A stretch of DNA of 6,473 bases, from positions 1-6,473 of the forward strand of contig BBBL01000091.1 of the NCBI GenBank assembly GCA_001311545.1, given 5' to 3'. The stretch is from Thermus kawarayensis JCM 12314 (GTDB lineage Bacteria > Deinococcota > Deinococci > Deinococcales > Thermaceae). The notes beneath the pieces are model-generated. The model was given only the letters and a program-made list of their open reading frames with translations, did no database searches and was not told where the DNA came from. Position numbers and translations under genes: made by a program. Shown piece by piece: positions 1 to 6,473 of this stretch (its first letter is position 1; each line of letters begins with the position of its first letter).

Positions 1-436
1 GGTACACCCCCGGCATCTCGGCGGTCTCCCCCCCTAAAAGGGGAATGCCTTGGGCCCGGCAGGCCTCGGCCAAGGAGGTGAGGAGAGCGGAGAGGACCTC
101 CTCGTCCAAGCGGCTCGCCGCCAGGTAGTCCAGGAAGAAGAGGGGCTTGGCCCCTTGGGCCAGGAGGTCGTTCACCGAGTGGTTCACCAGGTCAAAGCCC
201 AGGCCGGAAACGTCCCCCGCCTGCAGGGCCAGAAGGGTCTTGGTCCCCACCCCGTCGGTGGTGGCCACCAAGACGGGGTGGCGCATCTCCTGGAGGGCCT
301 TGGCGTCAAAGAGCCCGCCGAAGGCCCCCAGGCCCCGGAGCACCTCGGGGGTGTAGGTGGCCTCCAACTCGGCCTTGGCCCGCCTTAGGGCCAAGGCCTT
401 CGCCTCTATGTGGACCCCGGCCTCCTCGTAGCGCAT
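1..436 (-). CDS. purM: Phosphoribosylformylglycinamidine cyclo-ligase (AIR synthetase), N-terminal part
   Basis: PurM closes the imidazole ring of FGAM with ATP to give AIR, the fifth step of de novo purine synthesis in the cytoplasm. The frame is open from the ATG at 436 to the window edge (145 codons, no indel), so only about the first 40% of a roughly 340-residue protein is present. Visible hallmarks, in order, are YEEAGVHIEA near the N-terminus, the ATP/substrate loop VATTDGVGTKT (about residues 58-68), the conserved VNDLLAQGAKPLFFLDY stretch (about 88-104), and GGETAEMPGVY at the cut end (135-145). These match the AIRS N-terminal domain closely. The start lies 5 nt after the gatB stop, with only a weak purine-rich stretch (GGATAGGG) before it, suggesting translational coupling to gatB. 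It is the only gene here with no frame interruption. The C-terminus lies outside the window. Confidence 0.97.
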   Translation of the reverse strand, partial: MRYEEAGVHIEAKALALRRAKAELEATYTPEVLRGLGAFGGLFDAKALQEMRHPVLVATTDGVGTKTLLALQAGDVSGLGFDLVNHSVNDLLAQGAKPLFFLDYLAASRLDEEVLSALLTSLAEACRAQGIPLLGGETAEMPGVY

Positions 437-441
437 CGGCC

Positions 442-1843
442 CTATCCTACCCCAAGGGCTTCCAGGAGGAGCCTCCGCACCACCTCCGGCTTGGCCTGCC
501 CTTTGGTCCTGCGCATCACCTGGCCCACCAGAGCGTCCAGGGCCTTGAGCTTGCCCTGGCGGACGCTCTCCGCCGCCTCGGGCAGGGCGGCGAGGGCCTC
601 GGCCACCACGGCCTTCAGGGCGGCCTCGTCGGCCACCACCCTAAGGCCTCGCTCCCGCACCAGGCCTCGGGATCCCGGCCCTCCAAGAGCTCGGGCAGAA
701 GCGCCTTGGCCACCCGGCTGGTGACCTCCCCCCGCTCAAAGAGGGCCACCAGGTGGGCCAGGGCCCTGGGGGCAAGCCGGGTGGCCTCCAAGGGGAGGCC
801 GCGCTCGTTCAAAAGGCCCATGACGTCGGCCAAGAGCCAGTTGGCCAGGGCCTGGGGAGAGGCGAGGCCGAAGGAGAGGGCATCGTCCAGGAAGCGGGAG
901 AGGGCCGGGGCGTAGGCCAGGACCTCGGCGTCTTTTTCCTTGATGCCCAGGGCCCGGTAGCGGGCCTCCTTGTCCCAGGGAAGTTCGGGTAGCCCTTGCC
1001 GCACCTCCGCAAGCCAAGCCCGGGGGATAGGCACCGGGGGCAGGTCGGGCTCGGGAAAGTAGCGGTAGTCCGCCTCCTCCTCCTTGGTGCGCATGGGGTA
1101 GGTCTTGCCGCTCCCCTCCTCAAAGCCCAGGGTGGCCTGCTTCACCCGCTCCCCCCGCCTCAGGACCTCCGTCTGGCGGCGGATCTCGTACTCCAGGGCC
1201 CGCTGGACGCTTTTGAAGGAGTTGAGGTTCTTGATCTCCACCTTGGTGCCCAAAGGCTCCCCCACCCGGCGCACGGAGACGTTCACGTCGGCCCGGAGCT
1301 TTCCTTCCTCAGGGGTGGCGTCGGAGATGCCCAGGGTCTGGACCAAGGCCTGGATGCGCTGGAGAAAGAGCCTGGCCTCCTCGGGGGTCTTTAGGTCGGG
1401 CTCGGTGACGAGTTCAATGAGGGGCTTCCCGCCCGGTTGAGGTCCAGGAGGGTCCTCCCCTCCAGGTGGAGGCTCTTGCCGGCGTCCTCCTCCAGGTGGA
1501 GGCGCTTGATGCGCACCCGCCTCTCCCCCAGAGGAACGCTTCCCCCCAGGCCCAGGGGCAGGTCGTACTGGCTGATCTGGTAGTTTTTGGGGAGGTCGGG
1601 GTAGAAGTAGTTCTTGCGGTGGAAGACCAGCCTTTCCGGCACCTCCGCCCCCAGGGCCAGGGCGAGCCTTAAGCCGTACTCCACCGCCTTTCGGTTGGCC
1701 ACGGGCAGGGCCCCGGGCAGGCCCAAGCAGACGGGACAGGTGTGGGTGTTGCGCCCCGAAGTAGTCGGCTTCGCAGCCGCAAAAGGCCTTGGTCCGGTCC
1801 TGAGGTGGAGGTGGACCTCGAGGCCGATGGCCGCCTCGTACAT
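442..1843 (-). CDS. gatB: Asp-tRNA(Asn)/Glu-tRNA(Gln) amidotransferase subunit B (frame broken by four indels)
   Basis: GatB is the tRNA-binding and kinase subunit of the GatCAB amidotransferase, which converts Asp-tRNA(Asn) and/or Glu-tRNA(Gln) to the amidated forms. The protein starts MYEAAIGLEVHLHL and contains CPVCLGLPGALP, the FHRKNYFYPDLPKNYQISQYD signature, HLEEDAGKS, DLNRAGSPLIE, RADVNVSVR, KNLNSFKSVQRALEYE, and a C-terminal GatB/YqeY domain ending VRRLLLEALGVG. The frame changes at three sets of sites, inferred from family consensus. One base is missing near 1795 and five near 1750-1754, which together leave a short out-of-frame segment. One G is missing at about 1421-1424 and one at about 663-664 (plus strand). 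Restoring these gives 469 aa, the length I recall for Thermus GatB. The start is separated from the pilT stop by a single GCC codon and has no nearby Shine-Dalgarno, so coupling is likely. The indels look like sequencing errors rather than gene decay. Confidence 0.96.
1750..1796 (-). other. Out-of-frame segment inside gatB covering a zinc-site CxC
   Basis: Read straight through, this part of gatB gives PFAAAKPTTSGRNTHTC, which fits no GatB. Shifted by one base it gives TKAFCGCEADYFGA, the expected GatB sequence. That sequence carries the first Cys pair (CGC), which with the downstream CPVC forms the zinc-binding set in many bacterial GatBs. A one-base loss near 1795 enters the wrong frame. 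A five-base loss near 1750-1754 (the family has FGAxPNT here) restores it. Because the two events cancel, the open reading frame looks intact and the error is easy to miss. Confidence 0.85.
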
Positions 1844-1846
1844 GGC

Positions 1847-2946
1847 TTAGAGTTTACCGCGCCGCCCCTCCTTCTCCCCCTCCCCTGTCCCGCTCAAGCG
1901 CATGAACTCCTTGGGGTCCACGGCCCGGGCGAGGCCCATCTCGTAGGTGATGAGCTTGCGCCGGTAAAGGTCCGCCAGGCAGGCGTCCATGGTGATCATC
2001 CGTACTGGCCGCCCGTTTGGATGACGCTCCTTAGCTGGTGGCTCTTCCCCTCCCGGATGAGGCCCTAACGGCCGGGGTGGCGATCATGAGTTCATAGGCC
2101 AGCACCCGCCCGCCGCCAAAGGCCTTGGCAGGAGCTGCTGGGTGAGGACCGCCACCAGGTTGTTGGAGAGCTGGACCCGCACCTGCTCCTGCTGGTTTTG
2201 CGGGAAGACGTCGATGATGCGGTCTATGGTCTCGGGGGCGGAGTTGGTGTGGAGGGTGCCCATGACCAGGTGGCCGGTCTCGGCGGCGGTGATGGCGGCG
2301 GCGATGGTCTCGTAGTCCCGCAACTCCCCCACCAGGATCACGTCCGGGGCCTGGCGGAGGACGCTACGGAGGGCCTTGTGGAAGCCGTGGGTGTCGGCGC
2401 CGATCTCCCGTTGGTTGACGATGGCCTTCTTGTGCTTGTGGAAAAACTCTATGGGGTCCTCGATGGTCACGATGTGCACGGGCTTGCGTTCGTTGATGTA
2501 GTCGATCATGGAGCCAGGGTGGTGCTCTTCCCGCTCCCCGTAGGCCCCGTGACCAGAACGAGGCCTCTTGGGGCCATGGCGATCTCGGCGATGCCCTTGG
2601 GCAGGCCCAGCTCCTCAAAGCTCTTGATGACGGCGGGCACCACCCTCAAGACCCCGCCCACGCTTCCCCGCTGCAGGAAGACGTTCACCCGGTAGCGCCC
2701 CTTGCCCGGGAGGCTGAAGGAGAAGTCCAGCTCCTTTTCCTCCTCAAAGACGCGCTGTTGCTTCTCGTCCATGAGGGCGTACATGAGGCGGCGGGTGTCC
2801 TGGGGAGAAAGGGGCTCGTACTCCGTGGGGTGGAACTCCCCGTCCACCTTGATCATGGGAGGCAGGCCCACGGTGATGACCAGGTCGCTGGCTCCCCGCT
2901 CCACGGCCAGGCTCAAAAGGTCCACGATGTCGGGCGTCTTCGGCAT
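1847..2946 (-). CDS. pilT: Type IV pilus retraction ATPase PilT (frame broken by four single-base deletions)
   Basis: PilT is the hexameric cytoplasmic ATPase that powers pilus depolymerisation, and so twitching motility. Residues below are numbered in the repaired 367-aa protein. The N-terminal PAS-like domain (about 1-110) includes ASDLVITVGLPP and LDFSFSLPGKGRYRVNVF. The RecA-like domain has Walker A GPTGSGKST (134-142), Asp box TIEDPIEF (161-168), Walker B DVILVGELRD (202-211), and His box TGHLVMGTLHTN (224-235). The AVRALIRE stretch (293-300) is the PilT-specific AIRNLIRE-type motif required for retraction in homologues, and it rules out a PilB call. Single bases are missing near 2512-2515, 2127-2129, 2061-2062 and 2000-2001. 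Without repair the reading stops right after Walker A. The tail after EFMRLSG is Gly/Glu/Lys/Arg-rich. A strong AGGAGG precedes the ATG and overlaps the pilF stop, so expression is probably tied to pilF. Confidence 0.97.
1865..1886 (-). other. 22-nt uninterrupted purine run at the end of pilT
   Basis: The coding strand is pure A/G for 22 nt here, within the last codons of pilT (encoding part of TGEGEKEGR). It contains AAGGAGG about 23 nt before the gatB ATG, too far for a normal Shine-Dalgarno. It could simply reflect a low-complexity Gly/Glu/Lys tail, or it could serve as a ribosome standby or pause site for gatB, which lacks a close ribosome-binding site. Only its sequence composition is certain. 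Confidence 0.45.
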
Positions 2947-2957
2947 ACTCCCTCCTA
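2947..2957 (-). promoter_or_regulatory. Shine-Dalgarno of pilT overlapping the pilF stop
   Basis: On the coding strand the sequence is TAGGAGGGAGT followed by the pilT ATG. The core GGAGG sits 4 nt before the start. The TAG that ends pilF is part of the same AGGAGG element, so ribosomes terminating on pilF free the pilT site. This supports 2946 as the pilT start and fits translational coupling of the two pilus motors. Confidence 0.85.
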
Positions 2958-5619
2958 CTCAATGGTCCTCGCCAGGACCTCCTCGAGGGTGGTAATCCCC
3001 TGGAAGGCCTTGTAAAGGCCATCTTCCCGCAGTTTTCATGCCCTTTCTCCGGGCGATCTCCTTGATCTCCGTGGCCGACTTTCCGGCCACGATGGCGTGG
3101 CGGATCTCGTCGTCCACCACCAAAAGCTCGTGGATGGCGTAGCGGCCCTTGTAGCCGGTGCCGCTACACCGCTCGCACCCCATGCCCTTGTAGAGCTTGA
3201 CCTCCCCCATCTCTGCCTCGGAAAGCCCGAGGCGCCTTAGGACCTCGGGGTCCGGACGGACCTCCACCTTGCAGTGCTCGCAGATCTTCCGGACGAGCCT
3301 CTGGGAGAGGACGCCGATGAGGGCGGCGGAGATGTTGAAGAGCTCCACCCCCATCTCGTCCAGGCGGGTGATGGCCTGGGCGGCGTCGTTGGTGTGCAGG
3401 GTGGCGATGACCAGGTGGCCGGTGAGGGCGGCCTCCGTGGCGATCTTGGCGGTCTCGGAATCGCGGATCTCCCCCACCATGATGATGTCGGGGTCCTGCC
3501 GAAGGAAGGCCCTGAGGGCGCGGGCGAAGGTGAGGCCGGCCTGGGGGTTCACCTGGGTCTGGTTGATGCCGGGGATCTCGTACTCCACGGGGTCCTCAAT
3601 GGTCTGGGTGTTCTTGTCGGGGGTGGCGATGCGCTTGAGGATGGAGAAGGTGGTGAAGCTCTTCCCCGAGCCCGTGGGCCCGGTGATGAGGAAGATGCCG
3701 TAAGGCTTGGAGATCACCTCCTGGAAGCGCTCAAAGACCCCGGGGGCGAAGCCGAGGTTTTCTATCTCCGGGATGTCGCTGGCCTTCTTCAGGAGGCGCA
3801 TCACCGCCTTTTCCCCGTAGACCGTGGGCAGGGTGGAAAGCCGTAGGTCCAGGTCGATGGCCCCTTCCGGTAGCGCACCCGGCCGTCTTGGGGGAGGCGC
3901 CTTTCGGCGATGTTGAGCTCCCCCATGATCTTGATGACGCTGATGATGGGGTTCAAGGCCCCCTTGGGCAGGGTGGTGTACTGGCGTAAGGTGCCGTCCA
4001 CCCGGAGGCGCACCAGGACGTCCGACTGCCTGGGCTCGATGTGGATGTCGGAGGCATCCTGGAGGTAGGCCTCCCGGATCACCTGCTTGACGAACCGCTG
4101 GGCGGCGCTTTCGTCCAGGTCGGTGACGGCCTGGACCTCCTCCTCCTGGTACCCCTTGGAAAGCTCCTTGGCCAGCTCCCCCAGCTCCTCCTTGCCGTAG
4201 AAGCGCTCTATGAGCCTGGTGATGGCCGCCTCGGTGGCCACGGCGGGGGCCACCTCGTAGGCCAGCCCCTTACGCTTCAGGGCCAGGCGCACGTCGTCCA
4301 GGGCCAGGATGTTCCGGGGGTCCTTCATGAGGAGGACCAGGCGGTTCCCCTCCAGGCGGTGGGGGAAGACCCCGTAGCGGCGGGCCAGGTCCTCGGGCAG
4401 GAGGAGGGCCGCCGAAGGATCGGGGGGTCGGCCTCGGGGTTGATGTAGGGGTATCCCAGCTGGGCGGCCACCGCCTGGGCCAGGGCCTCGGGCTTGAGCT
4501 TCCCCGACTGGACCAGGGTGTCCTCGAGGCGCCCTCCCCCCTGCCGCTGCTTCCTCAGGGCCTCCTCCACGTCCTCGGGCCGGGCCAGGCCCAGCTCCAC
4601 CAGGATCTCCCCCAAGGGCTTGGCCTTGGGCAGGCGCTTCTGCACCTCCAGGGCCTCCCTGAGGTGCTCCCGGGAAAGGCGCCCCTCCTGCACCAGGACC
4701 TCCCCCAGGCGCCCCTTCTCGGGATAGGCCCGCTGGAAAAGGGCCTCCCAGGCCTGGGGCGGGGTGAGGTAGAAGCGGGCGGGGCGGCCCAGAAGCCTTT
4801 CCACCGCCTCCTTGTGCCGGGGGTCGTGAAGGACCACCTCCAGCCTGCCCTCCTTAAAGCCCAAGGGCACGGCCCCGTGGCGCAGGGCATCGGCGCGGAG
4901 GAGGAGGGCGGTGGCGGAGGGGTCGGGGTCCAGGCCCTCGGTGCTTTCCAAGAACTCCAGACCCTCCTGCTCGGCCAGGGTCTGGTACAGGGCCTCCTCG
5001 GAAAGGCCCCTTCGCACCAGAACCCGCCCCAGAAGGTCCCCCGTCTTCTCCTGTTCCGCCAAGGCCTCCTCCAAGGCCTCCCGGGAAAGGAGGCCCTTCT
5101 TCACCAGGAGCTCCCCCAGCCTCAACTCCCCCCGGCTTGGGCCCGAGGGCAAGGGGGAAGGGGCAGGCCGAGCTCGGGGTAGTTCTTGGCCAAGGCGTAG
5201 AGGAAGTCGGTCTTGGTGGCCTGGTAGGGCTCCACCACGAGGCCGGTGAGGTCTTCTATCTCCTCCAGGCCCAGGGGGTCCAAGGGGTTGACGAAGGCCA
5301 CCCGCACCACCCCCGCCTCCTCGTCCAGGGCGAAGGGGATGGCCTGGAGCTCCCTGGCCTTCTCCGCCGGCAAGAGGGCCCTCACCCTTGGCGGGATTTC
5401 CAGGGAGTGAAGCTCCACCAAGGGGATGCCGAAGTGGTCCTCAATGGCCTGGGCGATGCGCCTTTCCGAGAGGAGGCCCATGTCGCTCACCACCTCGGCC
5501 AAGGAGCCCCCCACCTCCCGGTGCCTTTCCAGGGCCATCTGCAGCTCCTCGTCCGTGAGGAGCCCGGAGTCCAACAGGATCGCCCCCAGCCTTTTGTCCC
5601 CTATGGTCAAGACGCTCAT
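2955..5619 (-). CDS. pilF: Type IV pilus extension ATPase PilF (PilB family) with three N-terminal GSPII/MshEN domains (frame broken by four indels)
   Basis: PilF powers pilus assembly and, in Thermus, is also needed for natural transformation. The repaired protein is 889 aa, the length I recall for T. thermophilus PilF. Three GSPII/MshEN-like domains come first, at about 1-155, 163-302 and 303-455. The N2 region with ASDIHIEP (523-530) and RLPQDGR (575-581) follows. Next are Walker A GPTGSGKS (648-655), Asp box TIEDPVEYEI (674-683), Walker B DIIMVGEIRD (712-721) and His box TGHLVIATLHTND (734-746). A tetracysteine zinc motif, CEHC (781-784) and CERC (816-819), is the PilB/GspE-type metal site. 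Losses are one base at about 5153-5157, 4422-4427 and 3867-3868, and two bases at about 3032. The last hides the true C-terminus KTLREDG...ARTIE. The ATG at 5619 has a GAGGGG ribosome-binding site 6 nt upstream and lies 1 nt after the HAD gene stop. All catalytic motifs are intact, so the breaks look technical. Confidence 0.98.
4460..5592 (-). repeat. Seven MshEN-type half-motifs in PilF (2+2+3)
   Basis: The PilF N-terminus repeats the 24-residue pattern RLGxxLVxxGxLxxxxLxxALxxQ, which in MshEN domains binds c-di-GMP as pairs separated by 5 residues. Copies lie at residues 10-33 and 39-62 (domain A), 167-190 and 196-218 (domain B), and 304-327, 335-358 and 364-387 (domain C). A and B pairs have 5-residue spacers (REVGG, EKTGD). 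In C the first gap is 7 residues and the second is 5 (RQGGG). Domain B copy 1 and domain C copies 1-3 end in the expected Gln. Domain A is the least canonical, with His endings and SLAEVV in copy 2. Domain B copy 2 is one residue short after its Gly. The homology is seen directly; ligand binding is inferred from the family. Confidence 0.85.
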
Positions 5620-5631
5620 CTCACACCCCTC
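5620..5631 (-). promoter_or_regulatory. Shine-Dalgarno of pilF
   Basis: The coding strand carries GAGGGG, then a 6-nt spacer (TGTGAG), then the ATG of MSVLTIG. The element lies within the last codons of the HAD gene, whose TGA ends 1 nt before the pilF start. It supports 5619 as the pilF start over the in-frame upstream Met at 5682, which would add a segment absent from PilF and overlapping the HAD gene. Confidence 0.8.
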
Positions 5632-6096
5632 GAGGTCTTCTAAAGGGAGTCTCCAGCATCCGTATGAAACGCGTGTAAACAAACTCCTCGTCCCGCAAGG
5701 GCGGCACCAAGACGGTGTAGGCCCCCACCAGGTTCCCCCCGAGCACGTCGGTGAAGACCTGGTCCCCCACCACCGCCACCTCCCCCGGGGGAAGGCCCAG
5801 GGCCTTCAGGGCCCGGCGGAAACCGAGCCAGGGCTTGAGGGCCGGGGCGTGGCCGGGAAGGCCAAGGGCCCTCTGCACCCGGGCAAAGCGCTCGGGGAGG
5901 GCGTTGGAGAGGAGGTAGACGGGCACCGCTTCCTTCAAGGCCCCAAGCCACGCCCCATAGGCCTCGGGAAGCTCCTCTTCCCCGTAGGCAGGAGGGTGTT
6001 GTCCAGGTCCAGGATCACCCCCCTAAGGCCCCTGGCCCTAAGCCACTCCGGGGTGAGGTGAAGGAGGGAGGGCAGCACCTCCCGGGGGAAGAACAT
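5621..6096 (-). CDS. yqeG: YqeG-type HAD (subclass IIIA) phosphatase (one-base deletion)
   Basis: This is a small cytoplasmic haloacid-dehalogenase-like phosphatase; the substrate is unknown for most of the family. The repaired protein is 158 aa. Motif I is VILDLDNTLLP, with nucleophile Asp30 and acid/base Asp32. Motif II is LLSN (Ser64), the motif III Lys is in KPWLGF (Lys88), and motif IV is VVGDQVFTDV (Asp112, Asp117). There is no sizeable cap domain. N-terminal PREVLPSLLHLTPEWL, the DLDNTL spacing and the C-terminal FIRMLE are typical of YqeG. One base is missing at 5987-5988: the reading goes wrong after NTLLP, where YGEEELPEAYGAWLGALKEAV should follow. The ATG at 6096 is preceded only by GAGG with a 2-nt gap, so the ribosome site is weak. 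Its stop is 1 nt from the pilF start, so it is probably co-translated with pilF. A role in pilus function is not implied by the sequence. Confidence 0.9.
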
Positions 6097-6131
6097 GGCC
6101 TCATTGTGCCACGGGCGGGGTGAACGGGGGC

Positions 6132-6473
6132 TTAACGGGGAAGCAGGACGAGGCCCCACATCCTCCCCGTCCTCCCCCGGTCGCGGCGATGGGAGAAGAG
6201 GGTGGGAGCGCAGTGGGTGCAAAGCCCCACCCGGTAGATGCGCTCCTCCTTAAGCCCCGCCTCCTGGGCCTGGAGGAGGAGGGCTGCTTCCAGGTCCAGG
6301 AGATACTTGCCCGGGGCCTTGGGGTCCGGGGTGAAGGTGGGAAGGCCCGCCCGGGCGAAGGCCTCCGCCACCTCCTCCCCCACCTGGTACGCACGCCCCC
6401 CCGATCCCCGGGCCGATGGCCAGGTGGACCTCCGAGGGGTCTAACCCCAGGGCCGCGATCCTTTCCAAGGCCT
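6132..6473 (-). CDS. pgeF: Peptidoglycan editing factor PgeF / YfiH laccase-domain protein, C-terminal part (one-base insertion)
   Basis: This is the last 112 residues of a YfiH/PgeF (DUF152, formerly multi-copper polyphenol oxidase) protein. Members have been linked to purine nucleoside phosphorolysis or deamination and, in E. coli, to removal of misincorporated L-Ser from peptidoglycan precursors. Seen here are HLAIGPGIGGRAYQVGEEV (family: GPxIGxxxYEVG), then YLLDLEAALLLQA, RVGLCTHC, and the diagnostic ending LFSHRRDRGRTGRMWGLVLLP (family: FFSYRRDxxTGRM). The catalytic Cys and first His residues (DC and HAGWRG regions) lie outside the window. The plus-strand C run at 6396-6402 has seven bases where six would keep frame, so one base appears inserted; as read, the frame turns into a glycine-rich artefact. 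The stop is 35 nt before the HAD gene. No terminator is visible in that gap, so the two are likely co-transcribed. Confidence 0.87.

Noticed and set aside
50..388. Plus-strand 112-codon frame at the window start
   Set aside because: It lies opposite purM, which is unambiguous and uninterrupted on the minus strand. The product is low-complexity Gly/Gln/Val-rich.
3274..3846. Long plus-strand open frames opposite pilF (up to 190 codons), and others opposite gatB and PilF N-terminal coding
   Set aside because: They are antisense shadows of well-conserved minus-strand genes in GC-rich DNA. Their products are Gly/Val/Leu/Pro-rich, without recognisable domains or ribosome sites.
3801..4328. Separate small genes for the PilF fragments (for example one starting MKDPRNILALDD)
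   Set aside because: Fragments join end to end into one PilF with exact codon arithmetic, and none has its own ribosome-binding site.
442..6096. Genes being pseudogenes undergoing decay
   Set aside because: Substitutions are conservative, all catalytic motifs survive in the shifted frames and codon bias is unchanged. gatB is a core translation gene that is not expected to be lost together with its neighbours.
6097..6131. Possible promoter or terminator in the 35-nt gap before the HAD gene
   Set aside because: No hairpin followed by a T run and no recognisable -10/-35 pair is visible; it is simply a short spacer.
442..6402. Programmed frameshifting or transcriptional slippage as the reason for the frame breaks
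   Set aside because: Slippage on A runs is known in Thermus dnaX, but here there are 14 sites on short C/G runs across unrelated genes, including 2- and 5-base losses. Stops arise right after the Walker A motif of PilT. Error is far simpler.

Overview
This GC-rich window (C/G-dominated, many CCC/GGG runs) almost certainly comes from a Thermus species. The encoded PilF, PilT, GatB and PurM read like Thermus proteins. PilF carries the multi-domain N-terminus known from Thermus thermophilus, and codon third positions are nearly all G or C. The species cannot be fixed from sequence alone.

Every gene lies on the minus strand, so transcription runs from high to low coordinates. In order they are: the 3' part of pgeF/yfiH (6473-6132), a YqeG-type HAD phosphatase (6096-5621), pilF, the type IV pilus extension ATPase (5619-2955), pilT, the retraction ATPase (2946-1847), gatB, a tRNA amidotransferase subunit (1843-442), and the 5' part of purM (436-1). 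The gaps are 35, 1, 8, 3 and 5 nt. No terminator or stretch of non-coding DNA separates them, so the six genes look like one operon. No RNA gene, mobile element or CRISPR is seen, and no non-coding stretch exceeds 35 nt.

The main oddity is the reading frame. Five of the six genes are interrupted by small indels, 14 in total by alignment to family consensus: 13 deletions and 1 insertion, mostly in C/G runs. With these corrected, PilF becomes 889 aa, PilT 367 aa, GatB 469 aa and the HAD protein 158 aa, all with intact family motifs. Decay of five neighbouring genes with otherwise conserved protein sequence is implausible, so sequencing or consensus error is the best explanation. Coordinates below span each whole gene across its indels.

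Functionally, PilF and PilT drive extension and retraction of the type IV pili that Thermus uses for twitching, adhesion and DNA uptake. GatB, PurM, PgeF and the HAD enzyme are housekeeping functions. The most interesting biology is in the PilF N-terminus, which holds seven MshEN-type (c-di-GMP-binding) half-motifs arranged 2+2+3. I see no wholly new system here.
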